Origin: Candidatus Rhodoferax randersensis
GTDB lineage: Bacteria > Pseudomonadota > Gammaproteobacteria > Burkholderiales > Burkholderiaceae_C
Direction of reading: 5' to 3'
Assembly (NCBI GenBank): GCA_016718155.1
Contig: JADKEH010000005.1
Span: 1 to 29,042 of the forward strand
Length of the DNA: 29,042 nt
The translations under genes and the position numbers were made by a program. The stretch's first letter is position 1; every line of letters begins with the position of its first letter. Positions 20,105 to 28,584 of the stretch are shown in pieces. Below the pieces are notes generated by a model. The model worked only from the letters and a program-made list of their open reading frames with translations, was not told the DNA's origin and did no database searches.

Positions 20105-21174
20105 TCATCGGTGGCCGGTTGCTTGTCGGTGCAGTGCCTGGCCCGGGTCAGTATGGCTGCGCAAGGTCTGCCGCGCCTGGCGCCACCGCAAAGGGCTGCA
20201 GTCGAACCATGCCTTGAACGCCCGCGTGAAAGAGCTCTGCTCGGCATAGCCCAGCAGCAGGGCGACGTCCAGCACGCTCAGGCCCGGGTCACGCAGATAG
20301 ACTTTGGCCAGATCCTTGCGCGCGGCGTCCAGCACTTCCTGAAACCCCAGGCCGGCCTCGCCCAGGCGGCGCTGCAGCGTGCGCGACGACACCGCCAGGG
20401 TCTGCGCGCAGTGTTGCAGGGTCGCTTCGCACTTGGGCATCAGGGGCATCAGGGCCCGGCGCAAGCGCGTTGCGATGTCCTGCTCGTTGAATGCCTTCTC
20501 CATGGCGGCGCGGGCTTGCTCGCGCATCGCCAGGTGCAGGGTTTCATCGGCCTGCACCAGCGGCATGTCCAACAATTCGCGTGAGAACACCAACGCGTTC
20601 TGGGCGGCCTGAAAGCGCACCGGGCACTCGAAGAATCGCTCGTAGGCCGCCGCCTGTGCCGGGGCGCGGTGCGTGAACACCACTTCTTTCAGGGGCAGCG
20701 GGGCGCCCGCGATCCAGCGTCCAAACACATACCAACTGGCGATCAAGGCTTCGGCCAGTGTGGCGCTGTAGGCGTGTGCGCCCTGCAGGACGTGCCAGCC
20801 CAGCCCCACGTCCTGCCCGTGACTGGTGACCCGCATTTCGCTGTAGCCAATGTCGAACACCAGACGGCGGTAATGCGGGACCAGGGCAATGGCCTCACCG
20901 AGGTCCAGGTCATCAGGGCATAGCCCAGCACATGAAAGGTGCTGGGCGCACTGGCGCGCGAATTCCAGCCCGATGTCGCCGCGCCCGCTCAAGGTCACTG
21001 CGGCGTCAAACAACGCAATGACGTCGGCCACAGCCAGGCGAGCGCCAGGGTTGTCCAGCACCCTTGCGTCAAACCGGCACGCCCAAGCGGGGCCAGGCGC
21101 GAGATACCCGCGCGCGACACCGCCTCCAGCAAACCGGCCACGAATCCCGCGCCCACCGTACTCATGAACTCCAT
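20105..21174 (-). CDS. AraC-family transcription regulator, one frameshift
   Basis: Start ATG at 21174-21172 (MEFMSTVGAG) with GGGGAGG six bases upstream. The frame changes near 21085, after which it runs open through FDARVLDNPGARLAVADVIA to the TGA at 20105. Residues 20-210 or so resemble the Arabinose_bd (PF12625) ligand domain found in OruR/GliR-type regulators. The C-terminal 90 residues are a two-HTH AraC domain: LAVSSRTLQRRLGEAGLGFQ, then DVALLLGYAEQSSFTRAFKAW and a SPLRWRQ ending. Such proteins usually activate a neighbouring catabolic operon in response to its substrate. It is divergent from the BASS-to-hydrolase operon with a 134-base gap, so it is the likely regulator of that operon. 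Confidence 0.88.
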
Positions 21175-21308
21175 GCCGTACCTCCCCGAGTTGGCGTGAA
21201 ATGACAAAAACACGGCATTGTCGGACAGGCGCAATTCGCCCGCAAGTCCTACCATTAACGCCAATCGTCCCTGCGGCCGGGAATAACTATCTGAACGAGG
21301 ACAGACGC
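21175..21308. promoter_or_regulatory. Divergent control region of the AraC gene and the BASS operon
   Basis: This 134-base gap should contain both promoters and the AraC-type binding sites. A short palindrome TGTCGGACA lies at 21219-21227. On the minus strand TTGCGG and GACAAT are spaced 17 bases apart, a passable sigma-70 pair for the regulator gene. No clear pair was found for the operon, in line with an activator-dependent promoter. Confidence 0.35.
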
Positions 21309-22234
21309 ATGCTACCGATTGACCAGGTTCAACTGCATTTCAATCCGGCGACGCTGGCCGGGCTCAACGTGATTCTGGGCCTGGTGATGTTCGGCATTGC
21401 GCTGGATCTGAGGTGGCCGACTTTCGCATTGCTTCAAGTCCCCCAAAGGGGCTGGTGCTGGCGACGGTGGGCCACCACATCATCTTTCCGGCCATGACTT
21501 ATGGGCTGATCTCGATCATCAACCCCGTTCCCAGCATTGCCCTGGGCATGATCCTGGTGTCATCCTGTCCGGCCGGGCATCTGTCCAACTTTCTGACGCA
21601 TCTGGCACGCGGCAACACGGCCCTCTCGGTCAGCGCCAGCGCGGTTTCCACCGCCCTGGCGATCGTGATGACGCCGCTGAACTTCAACTTCTGGGGCAAC
21701 CTGCACCCTGTCACGCATGACCTGATGCGCACCATCTCGCTGGACCCGCTGGTCATGCTCAAGGACATCGTCATCCTGCTGGGGCTACCGCTGGTGGTGG
21801 GCATGTGGGTGGCGCATAAGTACCCGACCTTCGCGGCGCGCGCCGAAACCCCCATGAAGCGCTTCTCCCTGGCGGTGTTTGCGCTGTTCGTGGTGGGCGC
21901 ATTGGCCGCCAACTTCCAGCATTTTCTACAGTACATCCAGTTCGTGGTGGTTGTGGTCTTCATTCACAACGGGCTGGCGCTGACCACCGGCTATGCGCTG
22001 TCGACGCTGGTGGGCCTGAGCGACCGCGACCGCCGCTCGGTCACCTTCGAGATGGGTATCCAGAATTCGGGCCTGGGGTTGATCCTGATTTTCAATCTGT
22101 TCAACGGCCTTGGCGGCATGGCCATCATCACCGCCTGGTGGGGCATCTGGCACATCGTCTCGGGCCTGGCGCTGGCAAGCTGGTGGAGCAAGCGCGAACC
22201 ACGCGCTGCCGCGCCGCCGGGAGCCGCGACATGA
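21309..22234 (+). CDS. Bile acid:sodium symporter (BASS) family transporter, one frameshift
   Basis: Begins MLPIDQVQLHFNPATLAGLN at ATG 21309 with GAGG upstream. A G appears to be missing at 21411-21413: adding it joins MFGIALDLR to VADFRIASSPPKGLVLATVG. The rest is a string of hydrophobic helices. BASS hallmarks are visible: MILVSSCPAGHLSNFLTHLA (crossover region), GNTALSVSASAVSTALAIVM, and VTFEMGIQNSGLGLIL in the second repeat. About 308 residues and some ten helices, normal for the SBF family. These inner-membrane carriers import organic anions such as bile acids, pantoate or other acids with sodium. It is the first gene of an operon and its stop overlaps the next start (ATGA), so it probably imports the pathway substrate. 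Confidence 0.9.
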
Positions 22235-23187
22235 CGCAAACAACCGTGCTCGTTACCGGCAGCTCGGGCTATCTGGGTAGCCAGACCGTCGCTGCACTGG
22301 CGCAACGGCCCGATCTCAAAGTGGTAGCGCTGGATGTCCGCGAGCCTGCCGCGCGCTTGGCCCGCGTGGTGTACGAGGTGGCCGACATTCGTGCGGCCGA
22401 AGTTGATGGCATCGTTGCTCGCCATGCGCCGCAGGTCGTGGTGCACTTGGCCAGCATCGTGACGCCTGGCAAGCACAGTAACCGGGCGTTTGAGTACGAC
22501 GTGGATGTCAACGGCACGAAGAACCTGCTGCAAGCCTGCATCGCGCACGGCGTCAGGCGCCTGATCGTGTCGTCCAGCGGCGCCGCCTATGGCTACTACG
22601 CCGACAACCCCGAGTGGCTGGTCGAGACCGACGCCCTGCGCGGTAACGACAGCTTCGCCTACGCCCGCCACAAGCGGCTGGTGGAAGAGATGCTGCGGGA
22701 CTACCGCGTGAGCCATCCGCAACTGGAGCAAATTGTCTTTCGCATCGGCACGATCCTGGGCCCCACGGTACACAACCAGATCACCGATCTGTTCGAGAAG
22801 CCCAGGCTGATCGCCATTGCTGGTTCGGACAGCCCGTTCGTGTTCATTCACGACCAGGACGTGGTGGGCGCGATCGTGCACGGCATTGACTCAACCGTAG
22901 TGGGGATCTTCAATGTGGCGGGTGACGGCAAGTTGACCATCCGAGAGATTGCCCAACGCCTGGGCAAGACTTGTCGCGTGATGCCCGCCGGTGTGTTGCA
23001 GGCGGGCTTGTGGCTACTGAAGAAGCTCCATTTAACGCAGTACGGCCCCGAGCAGCTCGATTTCCTGCGCTACCGCCCGGTCTTGCTCAACACCCGGCTG
23101 AAGGAAGAGTTTGGCTATACGCCCAAGCTCAGCTCGGCGCAGGTGTTTGAGTTGTACCGCGCATCACGTCAAGCCACCGCATCATGA
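22231..23187 (+). CDS. NAD-dependent epimerase/dehydratase-type oxidoreductase
   Basis: ATG at 22231 overlaps the transporter stop by four bases (ATGA). 318 residues with the extended-SDR fold: nucleotide-binding GSSGYLGS near residue 11, DVREPAARLARVVYEVADIR (acidic residue after the second strand, favouring NAD), VVHLASIVTPGKHS, SSSGAAYGY with the catalytic Ser, and YARHK as the YxxxK motif. A long C-terminal domain follows (FRIGTILGPTVHN, FVFIHDQDVVGAI, GIFNVAGDGKLTIREIA). Such proteins oxidise or isomerise sugar, steroid-like or alicyclic hydroxyl groups. In this operon it probably carries out one redox step of the pathway; substrate unknown. Confidence 0.9.
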   Translation: MTQTTVLVTGSSGYLGSQTVAALAQRPDLKVVALDVREPAARLARVVYEVADIRAAEVDGIVARHAPQVVVHLASIVTPGKHSNRAFEYDVDVNGTKNLLQACIAHGVRRLIVSSSGAAYGYYADNPEWLVETDALRGNDSFAYARHKRLVEEMLRDYRVSHPQLEQIVFRIGTILGPTVHNQITDLFEKPRLIAIAGSDSPFVFIHDQDVVGAIVHGIDSTVVGIFNVAGDGKLTIREIAQRLGKTCRVMPAGVLQAGLWLLKKLHLTQYGPEQLDFLRYRPVLLNTRLKEEFGYTPKLSSAQVFELYRASRQATAS

Positions 23188-24002
23188 TGCACAGGAGTTT
23201 TGTGGGCAAGGTGGTGCTGGTCACCGGCGCGGCTGGAGGTCTGGGTGCCGCACTGTGCCGCGCATTTTCGGCAGCCGGTGCCCGTCTGGTTGCCATGGAC
23301 TTGGACCAGGCCAGACTAAGCAGTCTGCTTACGCAGCTTCCCGCGGGAACGCTGGCCGTGGGCGGAGCGGAGCATGGCGACATCACCAACGCAGACATGT
23401 GTCAGCGTGCCATCGCGCAAACGCTGGCCCACTTTGGCGCGCTGGACGTGCTGGTCAACAACGCCGGCATATCGCATCGCAGCCTGCTGCAGGACACCGA
23501 CCCTGGTGTGATCCGCCGTGTCATGGAAGTCAATTTCTTCGGCGCCATGCAGATGACCCATGCCGCGTTGCCCCACCTGCTTGCCAGTCGGGGTGTGGTG
23601 GCTGCCATCTCCAGCGTGGCGGGCTACGCGCCGCTGGTGGGGCGCACCGGCTATTGCGCTGCCAAGCATGCGCTGCACGGGTTCTTTGACACTCTGCGCA
23701 CCGAGGTCGAAGACCGGGGTGTGCAGGTCACCTTGATATGCCCATCCTTCATTGCCACCGGCATTGGTGGCGCCGCGTTGGGCCCAACGGGCGTGTCAGC
23801 CACCTCACCCCGGATCACAACTGGAGGGGAGTCCGACCCGGCTGACGTGGCGCAACGCATTCTGGAATCGATCGCACGAGGACAGTCGCTGCTGTTGCCG
23901 GACCGTACCTCGCGCCTGGCCTGGTGGGTGAGCAAACTGGCGCCTGGCTTCTACGCCCGCACCATGAAGCGCCGAGTGAGCGCTGAATTTCAACAACCTT
24001 GA
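23184..24002 (+). CDS. Classical short-chain dehydrogenase/reductase
   Basis: Again coupled to the gene before it through an ATGA overlap at 23184-23187. 272 residues. The N-terminal cofactor motif TGAAGGLG is preceded by KVVLV; MDLDQARL has an Asp after the second strand, pointing to NAD(H). NNAGISHRS follows, then SSVAGYAPL with the catalytic Ser and YCAAK with the catalytic Tyr and Lys. The C-terminal part (LAWWVSKLAPGFYARTMKRR) is like SDRs annotated in lipid or steroid metabolism. It should oxidise or reduce a hydroxyl/keto group of the pathway intermediate in the cytoplasm. Confidence 0.9.
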   Translation: MMHRSFVGKVVLVTGAAGGLGAALCRAFSAAGARLVAMDLDQARLSSLLTQLPAGTLAVGGAEHGDITNADMCQRAIAQTLAHFGALDVLVNNAGISHRSLLQDTDPGVIRRVMEVNFFGAMQMTHAALPHLLASRGVVAAISSVAGYAPLVGRTGYCAAKHALHGFFDTLRTEVEDRGVQVTLICPSFIATGIGGAALGPTGVSATSPRITTGGESDPADVAQRILESIARGQSLLLPDRTSRLAWWVSKLAPGFYARTMKRRVSAEFQQP

Positions 24003-24017
24003 AGAGGAGACTGGTTC

Positions 24018-25814
24018 ATGACAACACGCATAGCGCATCGAGCGGCCCAGGCAGTCCTGGCTGTTCTGGCCACCGCGGGCCTGTTGACTGGCCAGGTGGG
24101 CGCGGTGGTGATAACCGTCAACGACCCTGCCGGCAAGCCCCTGCCCACCGTCATGGTGAGCCGCCAGCCGGTCAAGGCCGCCGAAGTGGATACGTCGGAC
24201 AAGGGCTATCCGGCCAGCGGCAAGCTGCAGCGGGCCTACTTTGAGCTGACACGCTTCACCGACGCAGCCGGGCGCGTCGACATTCCCGCCGCCGATCACC
24301 CCTGGAAGGTCCGCCTGCGCAAACCCGGCTACCAGGACCGAACCGTATTGGCGACCGACCTGGGCGGCCCGCCGCTGGTGATGACGCCCGAGCGCGATGT
24401 CGCCGCACTGGCCATGCAGCAGCCGGCCAATGCCTGGTCGTCCACCATCGACTTTGGCGACGTGGACCTGAAGAAGGAGTTCATGCTGCAGTGCAATTTT
24501 TGCCACCAGCAGGGCGGGCCCTTGCTGCGCCGGGAGCGCTCGGCAGACGAGTGGCGTGCCGCCACCAAGCGCATGGTGCGTTATGGCGCGCGACTGTCCA
24601 GCGAAGGCCAGGAGAAGATTCCGGCCATGCTGGAGGCGCACTGGAAGAAGGTCCATGCCAATCCCGCGTTGGTGCCGACGGGCACGCCCTGGGACAAGTC
24701 CCTGGCCACCGCCACCCTCCGCGAATTGCCGATTGGGGACGGCATGTCCCAAATGCACGATCTGCTGCTGCACTCCAACGGCATGGTCTACGTTGGCGAC
24801 AACCTGCAGGATCGTATGTACGAGGTCGATCCCGCCAGCGGTCACTATACGGTCTACAAGATTCCGCCGCAGCCGGGTGACAAGCTCGGCGGCCTGCTGG
24901 CCGGGCGCTTGCAGGAGTTTCCCAAGCACGAGGTCTATCAGGGCATTCACTCGCTGGCGGAGTCGCCTAAAGACCAGCACATCTTCATCACCCCTTCGCA
25001 CCAGCGCAGGTTGATCGAGTTCGATCCTAAAACCAAGGTCTTCATGGTTCACGAGATGGACGGCGGCTTCTATCCGCACACGCTGCGCTTTGATGCCAAG
25101 GACCGCGTCTGGTTCACGCTGGCCCTGAGCAATCAGGTTGGTATGTTTGACCGCGCCAGCCGGCAATTCACCCGCTACGACCTGCCGTTTCGCAGTGTCA
25201 TGGAGCGCATCACCGTCAAACTCACGCCCTTCATCTTCACGCTGCTGGAGTGGGGCATTCCGGTTGCCAACTACGTCAAGGTTGATCATGTGTCCACCGG
25301 CGTGCCCTTGCCCTATGGCATTGACATCACGCCCGATGGCAAAGCCTGGATTGCGCGCTTGCACACGGATGAAATCGCCTCCGTAGACCCCGTCACCGGC
25401 ACGGTCACGATGGTCAAAACACCCTTCAAGGCACCGCGGCGGCTGCGTTCGGACCGTGATGGCAACCTGTGGATCGTCGGTTTCAACGAGTCCCAGCTCG
25501 TGCGCTACGCGCCCAAGTCGGGCGAGTTCACGCGGCTGGACCTGCCCGTTGCGCCCCAAGGCAGCGATACCCCGTACTCGCTCAATGTAGACCGTTCGCG
25601 CCACCAGGTGTGGGTCAATGGCACCAACTCCGATTCGGTGTACCGGTACGACATTGCCACACAAGCCTGGTCGGTGTTTCCGATGCAACGCAAGGTGACC
25701 TTCACCCGCGACGTGGAGATCTCGCCCAAGGGCCAGGTCTATGTCAGCAACGCGTCGTTTCCAAGCTGGCACATTGAAGACGCACAGCCCACGCTGATCG
25801 AAATCACCCCATGA
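24018..25814 (+). CDS. Exported Vgb-like beta-propeller protein with a CxxCH haem site
   Basis: ATG at 24018 lies 15 bases after the SDR stop and is preceded by GAGGAGA. 598 residues. A signal peptide covers about the first 29 (AVLAVLATAGLLTGQVGA). A carboxypeptidase-regulatory-like beta domain follows at about 30-120 (NDPAGKPLPTVMVSR). C159-N-F-C-H163 in the segment FMLQCNFCHQQGG is a c-type haem binding motif, followed by a helical stretch to about 215. The remaining 380 residues are repeated propeller blades of the virginiamycin B lyase/SMP-30 type (MVYVGDNLQDRMYEVDP, YGIDITPDGKAWIARL, DRDGNLWIVGFNESQLV). Family relatives act as lyases or lactonases; a haem domain would allow electron transfer. 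It is probably a periplasmic oxidoreductase or lyase of the pathway. Its stop overlaps the MFS start (ATGA). Confidence 0.88.
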   Translation: MTTRIAHRAAQAVLAVLATAGLLTGQVGAVVITVNDPAGKPLPTVMVSRQPVKAAEVDTSDKGYPASGKLQRAYFELTRFTDAAGRVDIPAADHPWKVRLRKPGYQDRTVLATDLGGPPLVMTPERDVAALAMQQPANAWSSTIDFGDVDLKKEFMLQCNFCHQQGGPLLRRERSADEWRAATKRMVRYGARLSSEGQEKIPAMLEAHWKKVHANPALVPTGTPWDKSLATATLRELPIGDGMSQMHDLLLHSNGMVYVGDNLQDRMYEVDPASGHYTVYKIPPQPGDKLGGLLAGRLQEFPKHEVYQGIHSLAESPKDQHIFITPSHQRRLIEFDPKTKVFMVHEMDGGFYPHTLRFDAKDRVWFTLALSNQVGMFDRASRQFTRYDLPFRSVMERITVKLTPFIFTLLEWGIPVANYVKVDHVSTGVPLPYGIDITPDGKAWIARLHTDEIASVDPVTGTVTMVKTPFKAPRRLRSDRDGNLWIVGFNESQLVRYAPKSGEFTRLDLPVAPQGSDTPYSLNVDRSRHQVWVNGTNSDSVYRYDIATQAWSVFPMQRKVTFTRDVEISPKGQVYVSNASFPSWHIEDAQPTLIEITP

Positions 25815-26986
25815 TTCGTTTCTACCTGTCCTGCCTGCTGGCGTTCACCGGTGGGCACATGGTCAACTACGCCGTCATCCTGTACCTGCAGGAGAAGGTG
25901 GGGTCTGATCTGTTGTCGGGCATTGGTTTTAGCTTGTCGTTTGGCAGCGCCATCGTGTTCGGTTGGTTTGCTGGCGTGCTGTGTGATCGCATTTCGCCGG
26001 CACGGGTGATCCATGGCGCGCAGGCGCTGTTTCTGCTGTGTCTGGCGGGCCTGTGGTGGACCGATGTGGGCGCCACGGACCAGTCGCGCGTGGTCTGGAC
26101 CCTGTTCTCGGCCTTTCTGGGCGGGCTGGCATGGTCCTTTGTGGGCCCGGCACGTCTGGCCACGCTGGGGCAAATCGCCCCACGGGACAAGCTCAAACCG
26201 GCCACCATCGTTTTCAACCTGCAGGTGCTGCTAGGCTTTGGCCTGGCCCCAGTGGTGATCGGCCTGGTGCGCAGTCGCGCTGGTTGGCCGGCGGTGTTTG
26301 CCACCGGCATGGCCCTGTTTGTGGCATCGTCGCTGCTGCTGCTGGGCATTCGGACCCGGGGTAGCAGCCTACCCAGCCGGGGCGTCAGGCGTGAGTTGGG
26401 CGAGGGCTTTGCCGCGGTTCGCGCCAACCCCTTGCTGACGCAACTGATTCTGGCGGCCATCATGGCCTATGCCATGACCGGGCCGATGCAAATCCTGCTG
26501 CCCAAGCTGGCGCGCGAGGTGCTGGGCCTGTCCGAGCTGCAGCGCGGCGGCTACCTTGGGCTGATGGCGCTGACGCTGATTGCCGGTGGCGTATCGGCCT
26601 TGCTGCTGGGCAAGCACCTGCACCATGGCGCCTCCATCTTCGTCGGCACCATCACTGCCTGCCTGCTGTTTGCATCGCTGGGCTATTGGAGCAGCGCCGC
26701 CGCATCGGCCACAGCGCTGGGCGGCATGGGTCTGCTGGGCGGCATGGTGATCAGCTTCGTCATCGCCGGTATTCAAGGTCAGGCGCCAGAGGCCTGCGAG
26801 GGCGCATCATGAGCATCTATTCCATCATTTCCCCAGGTGATTCCGGCTGCATCGGGCGTGGCCGCAGGAGCCTTGGTGCGCGCCACCGGGGTGACCCGCG
26901 CCATCTGGATGGCGGGTGTGGGCCTGGCCTTGCTGGCGGTGTTGGCCGGAATGCTGATGCCGCAGCTGCGCCGCGCCAGGGCCTGA
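25811..26986 (+). CDS. Major facilitator superfamily transporter, two compensating indels
   Basis: ATG at 25811 overlaps the propeller gene stop. The first frame covers 333 residues of membrane helices (LSFGSAIVFGWFAGVLCDRI is the helix 2-3 loop region with the MFS-type D/R). It then shifts: adding a C near 26793 gives EALRGRIMSIYSII, and removing a C from the run ending at 26834 gives SQVIPAASGVAAGALVRATG, ending PQLRRARA and TGA at 26984-26986. The repaired protein is 391 residues with about 12 helices, the normal size. It resembles the MFS_3/EntS-like exporter group. In this operon it may export a product or take up a second form of the substrate. Confidence 0.85.
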
Positions 26987-27012
26987 GGCCGGCGCCTTAC
27001 AGCAGGACCCGT

Positions 27013-27750
27013 ATGCGCGCAAGAAACTACAAGCTGGCGATTCTCATGGCAGTCCTGTTGGCGGGCGCTGTGGCGTTGTCGCTCAAGCCGGCCAAAGGAC
27101 TGTTGCGCGATGCGCCACGCCAATTGCCCTGGACCGTGCCCGACTACCGCAGCGCCAGCGCCACCCATTCGGTGTTGCCGGATGGCCGCATCAAGATCGA
27201 GATCACGCACCTGCCGCTGAGCGGCATTCGTCCTGAGATGCTGGCCTGGTGGTACCAGAAGCTTCCCATCTCCACGGTGGACATTGGCGGCGTGCGCTAC
27301 CCCTTCTATCACGTGTTTCACCCCACCGAGCACGGCCGCATCCGCGTGGTGGAGCCGGCGCGCGACGGCTCGCCCGGCATGGGTGTGGGTGCGCTGGTGG
27401 AGCGCGAAGAATGGTTCGGCCCGTTCGACAGCAAGGGGGCAGGGCGCATCACGCACTTGTCCGCCACCGGCATGACCGTGGTGCCCGAAGTGGCGGGCAT
27501 GCGATTTGGCGAGATTCAGCACCGCTTTGAGGCCACGCCTACCGGCACGCAGTACCGGGTGGTCAGTGTCATCGGCGTGGAGTGGCCGCTGGTCGGTGGG
27601 GTGGTGAATGGGCTCATTCGCCGCGCCATGTACCCAGAGGCCATGCTCAAGGAGTGGGAGCGGCACCAGATCGAAGAGGTCGGCATGCTGCAGCATTTCC
27701 TGCCGACGCTGTACGGCAGCCAGCCGCAAGGGGACCGGTACCGGCTCTGA
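27013..27750 (+). CDS. PhlG-like (DAPG hydrolase domain) protein
   Basis: ATG at 27013, 26 bases after the repaired MFS stop; the upstream open frame to 26686 overlaps MFS coding and is rejected. 245 residues. An N-terminal hydrophobic helix at about 7-24 (LAILMAVLLAGAVALSL) suggests a membrane anchor or signal. The domain has LPLSGIRPEMLAWWYQ, then H100-V-F-H-P-T-E-H107, GALVEREEWFG and a late MLQHFLP. This pattern (G-x-x-P-x-M-x-x-WW, then HPxEH) is that of the 2,4-diacetylphloroglucinol hydrolase family, metal-dependent enzymes that break a C-C bond in acetylated phloroglucinols. Substrate specificity cannot be read off; it may act on another aryl or cyclic ketone. Last gene of the operon. 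Confidence 0.7.
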   Translation: MRARNYKLAILMAVLLAGAVALSLKPAKGLLRDAPRQLPWTVPDYRSASATHSVLPDGRIKIEITHLPLSGIRPEMLAWWYQKLPISTVDIGGVRYPFYHVFHPTEHGRIRVVEPARDGSPGMGVGALVEREEWFGPFDSKGAGRITHLSATGMTVVPEVAGMRFGEIQHRFEATPTGTQYRVVSVIGVEWPLVGGVVNGLIRRAMYPEAMLKEWERHQIEEVGMLQHFLPTLYGSQPQGDRYRL

Positions 27751-27769
27751 GTGACTGAGTGGACTGCAT

Positions 27770-27791
27770 CGGGTAGCCACAGGGTTGCCCG
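27770..27791 (+). terminator. Hairpin after the BASS operon
   Basis: CGGGTAGCC-ACAG-GGTTGCCCG forms a nine-pair stem, two of them G-T, starting 20 bases after the operon's last stop. No T-run follows, so it is a weak or factor-assisted terminator candidate. Confidence 0.4.
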
Positions 27792-27932
27792 AATACCCGC
27801 GTGTCGCTTAAGGGGAGCTCGCCGCGTTGGCGTTTTTACGTTATGTGTTCGGATTCAGTGAACTAACTGCGCCAGTTCGGCGCCCCACATTGGTGGCAAA
27901 GTATTCTCGCCCTGTGCGTTTGGCTGGCCGAC

Positions 27933-27954
27933 GCTCGGTCCGGAAAGACCGAGC
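27933..27954. repeat. Perfect inverted repeat upstream of the toxin-antitoxin promoter
   Basis: GCTCGGTC-CGGAAA-GACCGAGC, an eight-base-pair stem with a six-base loop, ends six bases before the candidate -35 box of the antitoxin gene. It could insulate the TA operon as a terminator or act as an operator. The rest of 27792-27959 holds nothing I recognise. Confidence 0.45.
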
Positions 27955-27959
27955 TATCG

Positions 27960-27988
27960 TTGGCACAAAGGTAATGAGTTTGTATATA
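27960..27988 (+). promoter_or_regulatory. Promoter of the toxin-antitoxin operon
   Basis: TTGGCA (27960-27965), 17 bases, then TATATA (27983-27988) gives a good sigma-70 pair. The -10 box is inside the palindrome GTATATAC (27982-27989), a typical place for antitoxin autorepression. The ribosome site GAGAGG (28014-28019) precedes ATG 28027 by seven bases. Confidence 0.6.
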
Positions 27989-28026
27989 CTTCAACATTAC
28001 GTTTTGTGAAAATGAGAGGTGATCTC

Positions 28027-28303
28027 ATGTCGAAGGAAGCCGTTTTACGATGAAACTGGGCCCGAACTGCGCGCCGAGTTCATGGCCGAGGCCGAGGCCG
28101 CTCACCGACCGGCGTCCCAGGTGCTCCGCGAATTAATGCGCGACTTTGTCGCTCGCCAGCGCGAGGCGCGGGACTATGACCAGTTTCTGCGCAACAAGGT
28201 GGAAGCTGCCCGATCTTCGACGGGCGCTGGCCAGGGACGGCCGAATGAAGAGATTGAAGCCGAGTTTGCAGCGCGCCGTGCCAGCGTTCTGACCCAGGTG
28301 TGA
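28027..28303 (+). CDS. Antitoxin of a ParE-type toxin-antitoxin system, frameshifted at its start
   Basis: Start chosen at ATG 28027 because of the well-placed GAGAGG. That frame reads MSKEAVLR then stops. Adding one T to the TTTT run at 28043-28046 and one C near 28061-28063 gives MSKEAVFTMKLGPELRAEF and joins the long frame: FMAEAEAAHRPASQVLRELM, DFVARQREARDYDQFL, and the C-terminal RPNEEIEAEFAARRA. This is a common proteobacterial antitoxin family of about 90 residues with an N-terminal ribbon-helix-helix-like part and a C-terminal toxin-binding tail. It should neutralise the downstream toxin and repress the operon. If the two indels are real, initiation upstream (ATG 28019) would replace the N-terminal DNA-binding strand. 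Confidence 0.8.
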
Positions 28304-28584
28304 GCGTCTTCTGGGCACCTCAGGCGCAGCAAGACCGATCGGACATTTGGGATTACATCGCGGCCGACAACCCACGTGCTGCGGTCAAGATGGATGAACT
28401 ATTCAGCGAGGCAGTCGCCAGGCTGGCGGAGCATCCCAAGCTTGGCCGCGCAGGGAGGATCGCTGGCACACGCGAGCTGATACCTCACGAAAGCTATCGG
28501 CTGGTATACGAGATTGAGCGCGAAACGGTTTGGATACTGGCTTTGGTGCACACGGCCAGGCAGTGGCCACCCGCCCGCAGATGA
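28300..28584 (+). CDS. ParE/RelE-family toxin
   Basis: GTG start at 28300 overlaps the antitoxin stop (GTGA), the usual translational coupling of TA pairs. 94 residues: WAPQAQQDRSDIWDYIAADN is the N-terminal helix pair, then AVARLAEHPKLGRAGRI, GTRELIPHESYRLVYEI and the final strand WILALVHTARQWP. This is the ParE_toxin (PF05016) plan; ParE proteins poison DNA gyrase, RelE proteins cleave mRNA on the ribosome. The sequence favours ParE-like (GRxGRxxGTRE and HTARQWP), but the target is inferred from family resemblance only. Confidence 0.88.
   Translation: MSVFWAPQAQQDRSDIWDYIAADNPRAAVKMDELFSEAVARLAEHPKLGRAGRIAGTRELIPHESYRLVYEIERETVWILALVHTARQWPPARR

Noticed and set aside
23805..25772. 655-residue open frame on the minus strand
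   Set aside because: It lies fully antisense to the propeller gene and the end of the SDR gene, which have clear motifs, signal peptide and ATGA coupling. Long antisense frames are expected at this GC content.
26686..27012. Longer start of the PhlG-like protein
   Set aside because: This part overlaps the real MFS reading frames and only stays open because of the shifts near 26793 and 26834.
27827..28009. 60-residue open frame before the toxin-antitoxin genes
   Set aside because: It covers the promoter and inverted repeat, has no ribosome site and resembles no family.
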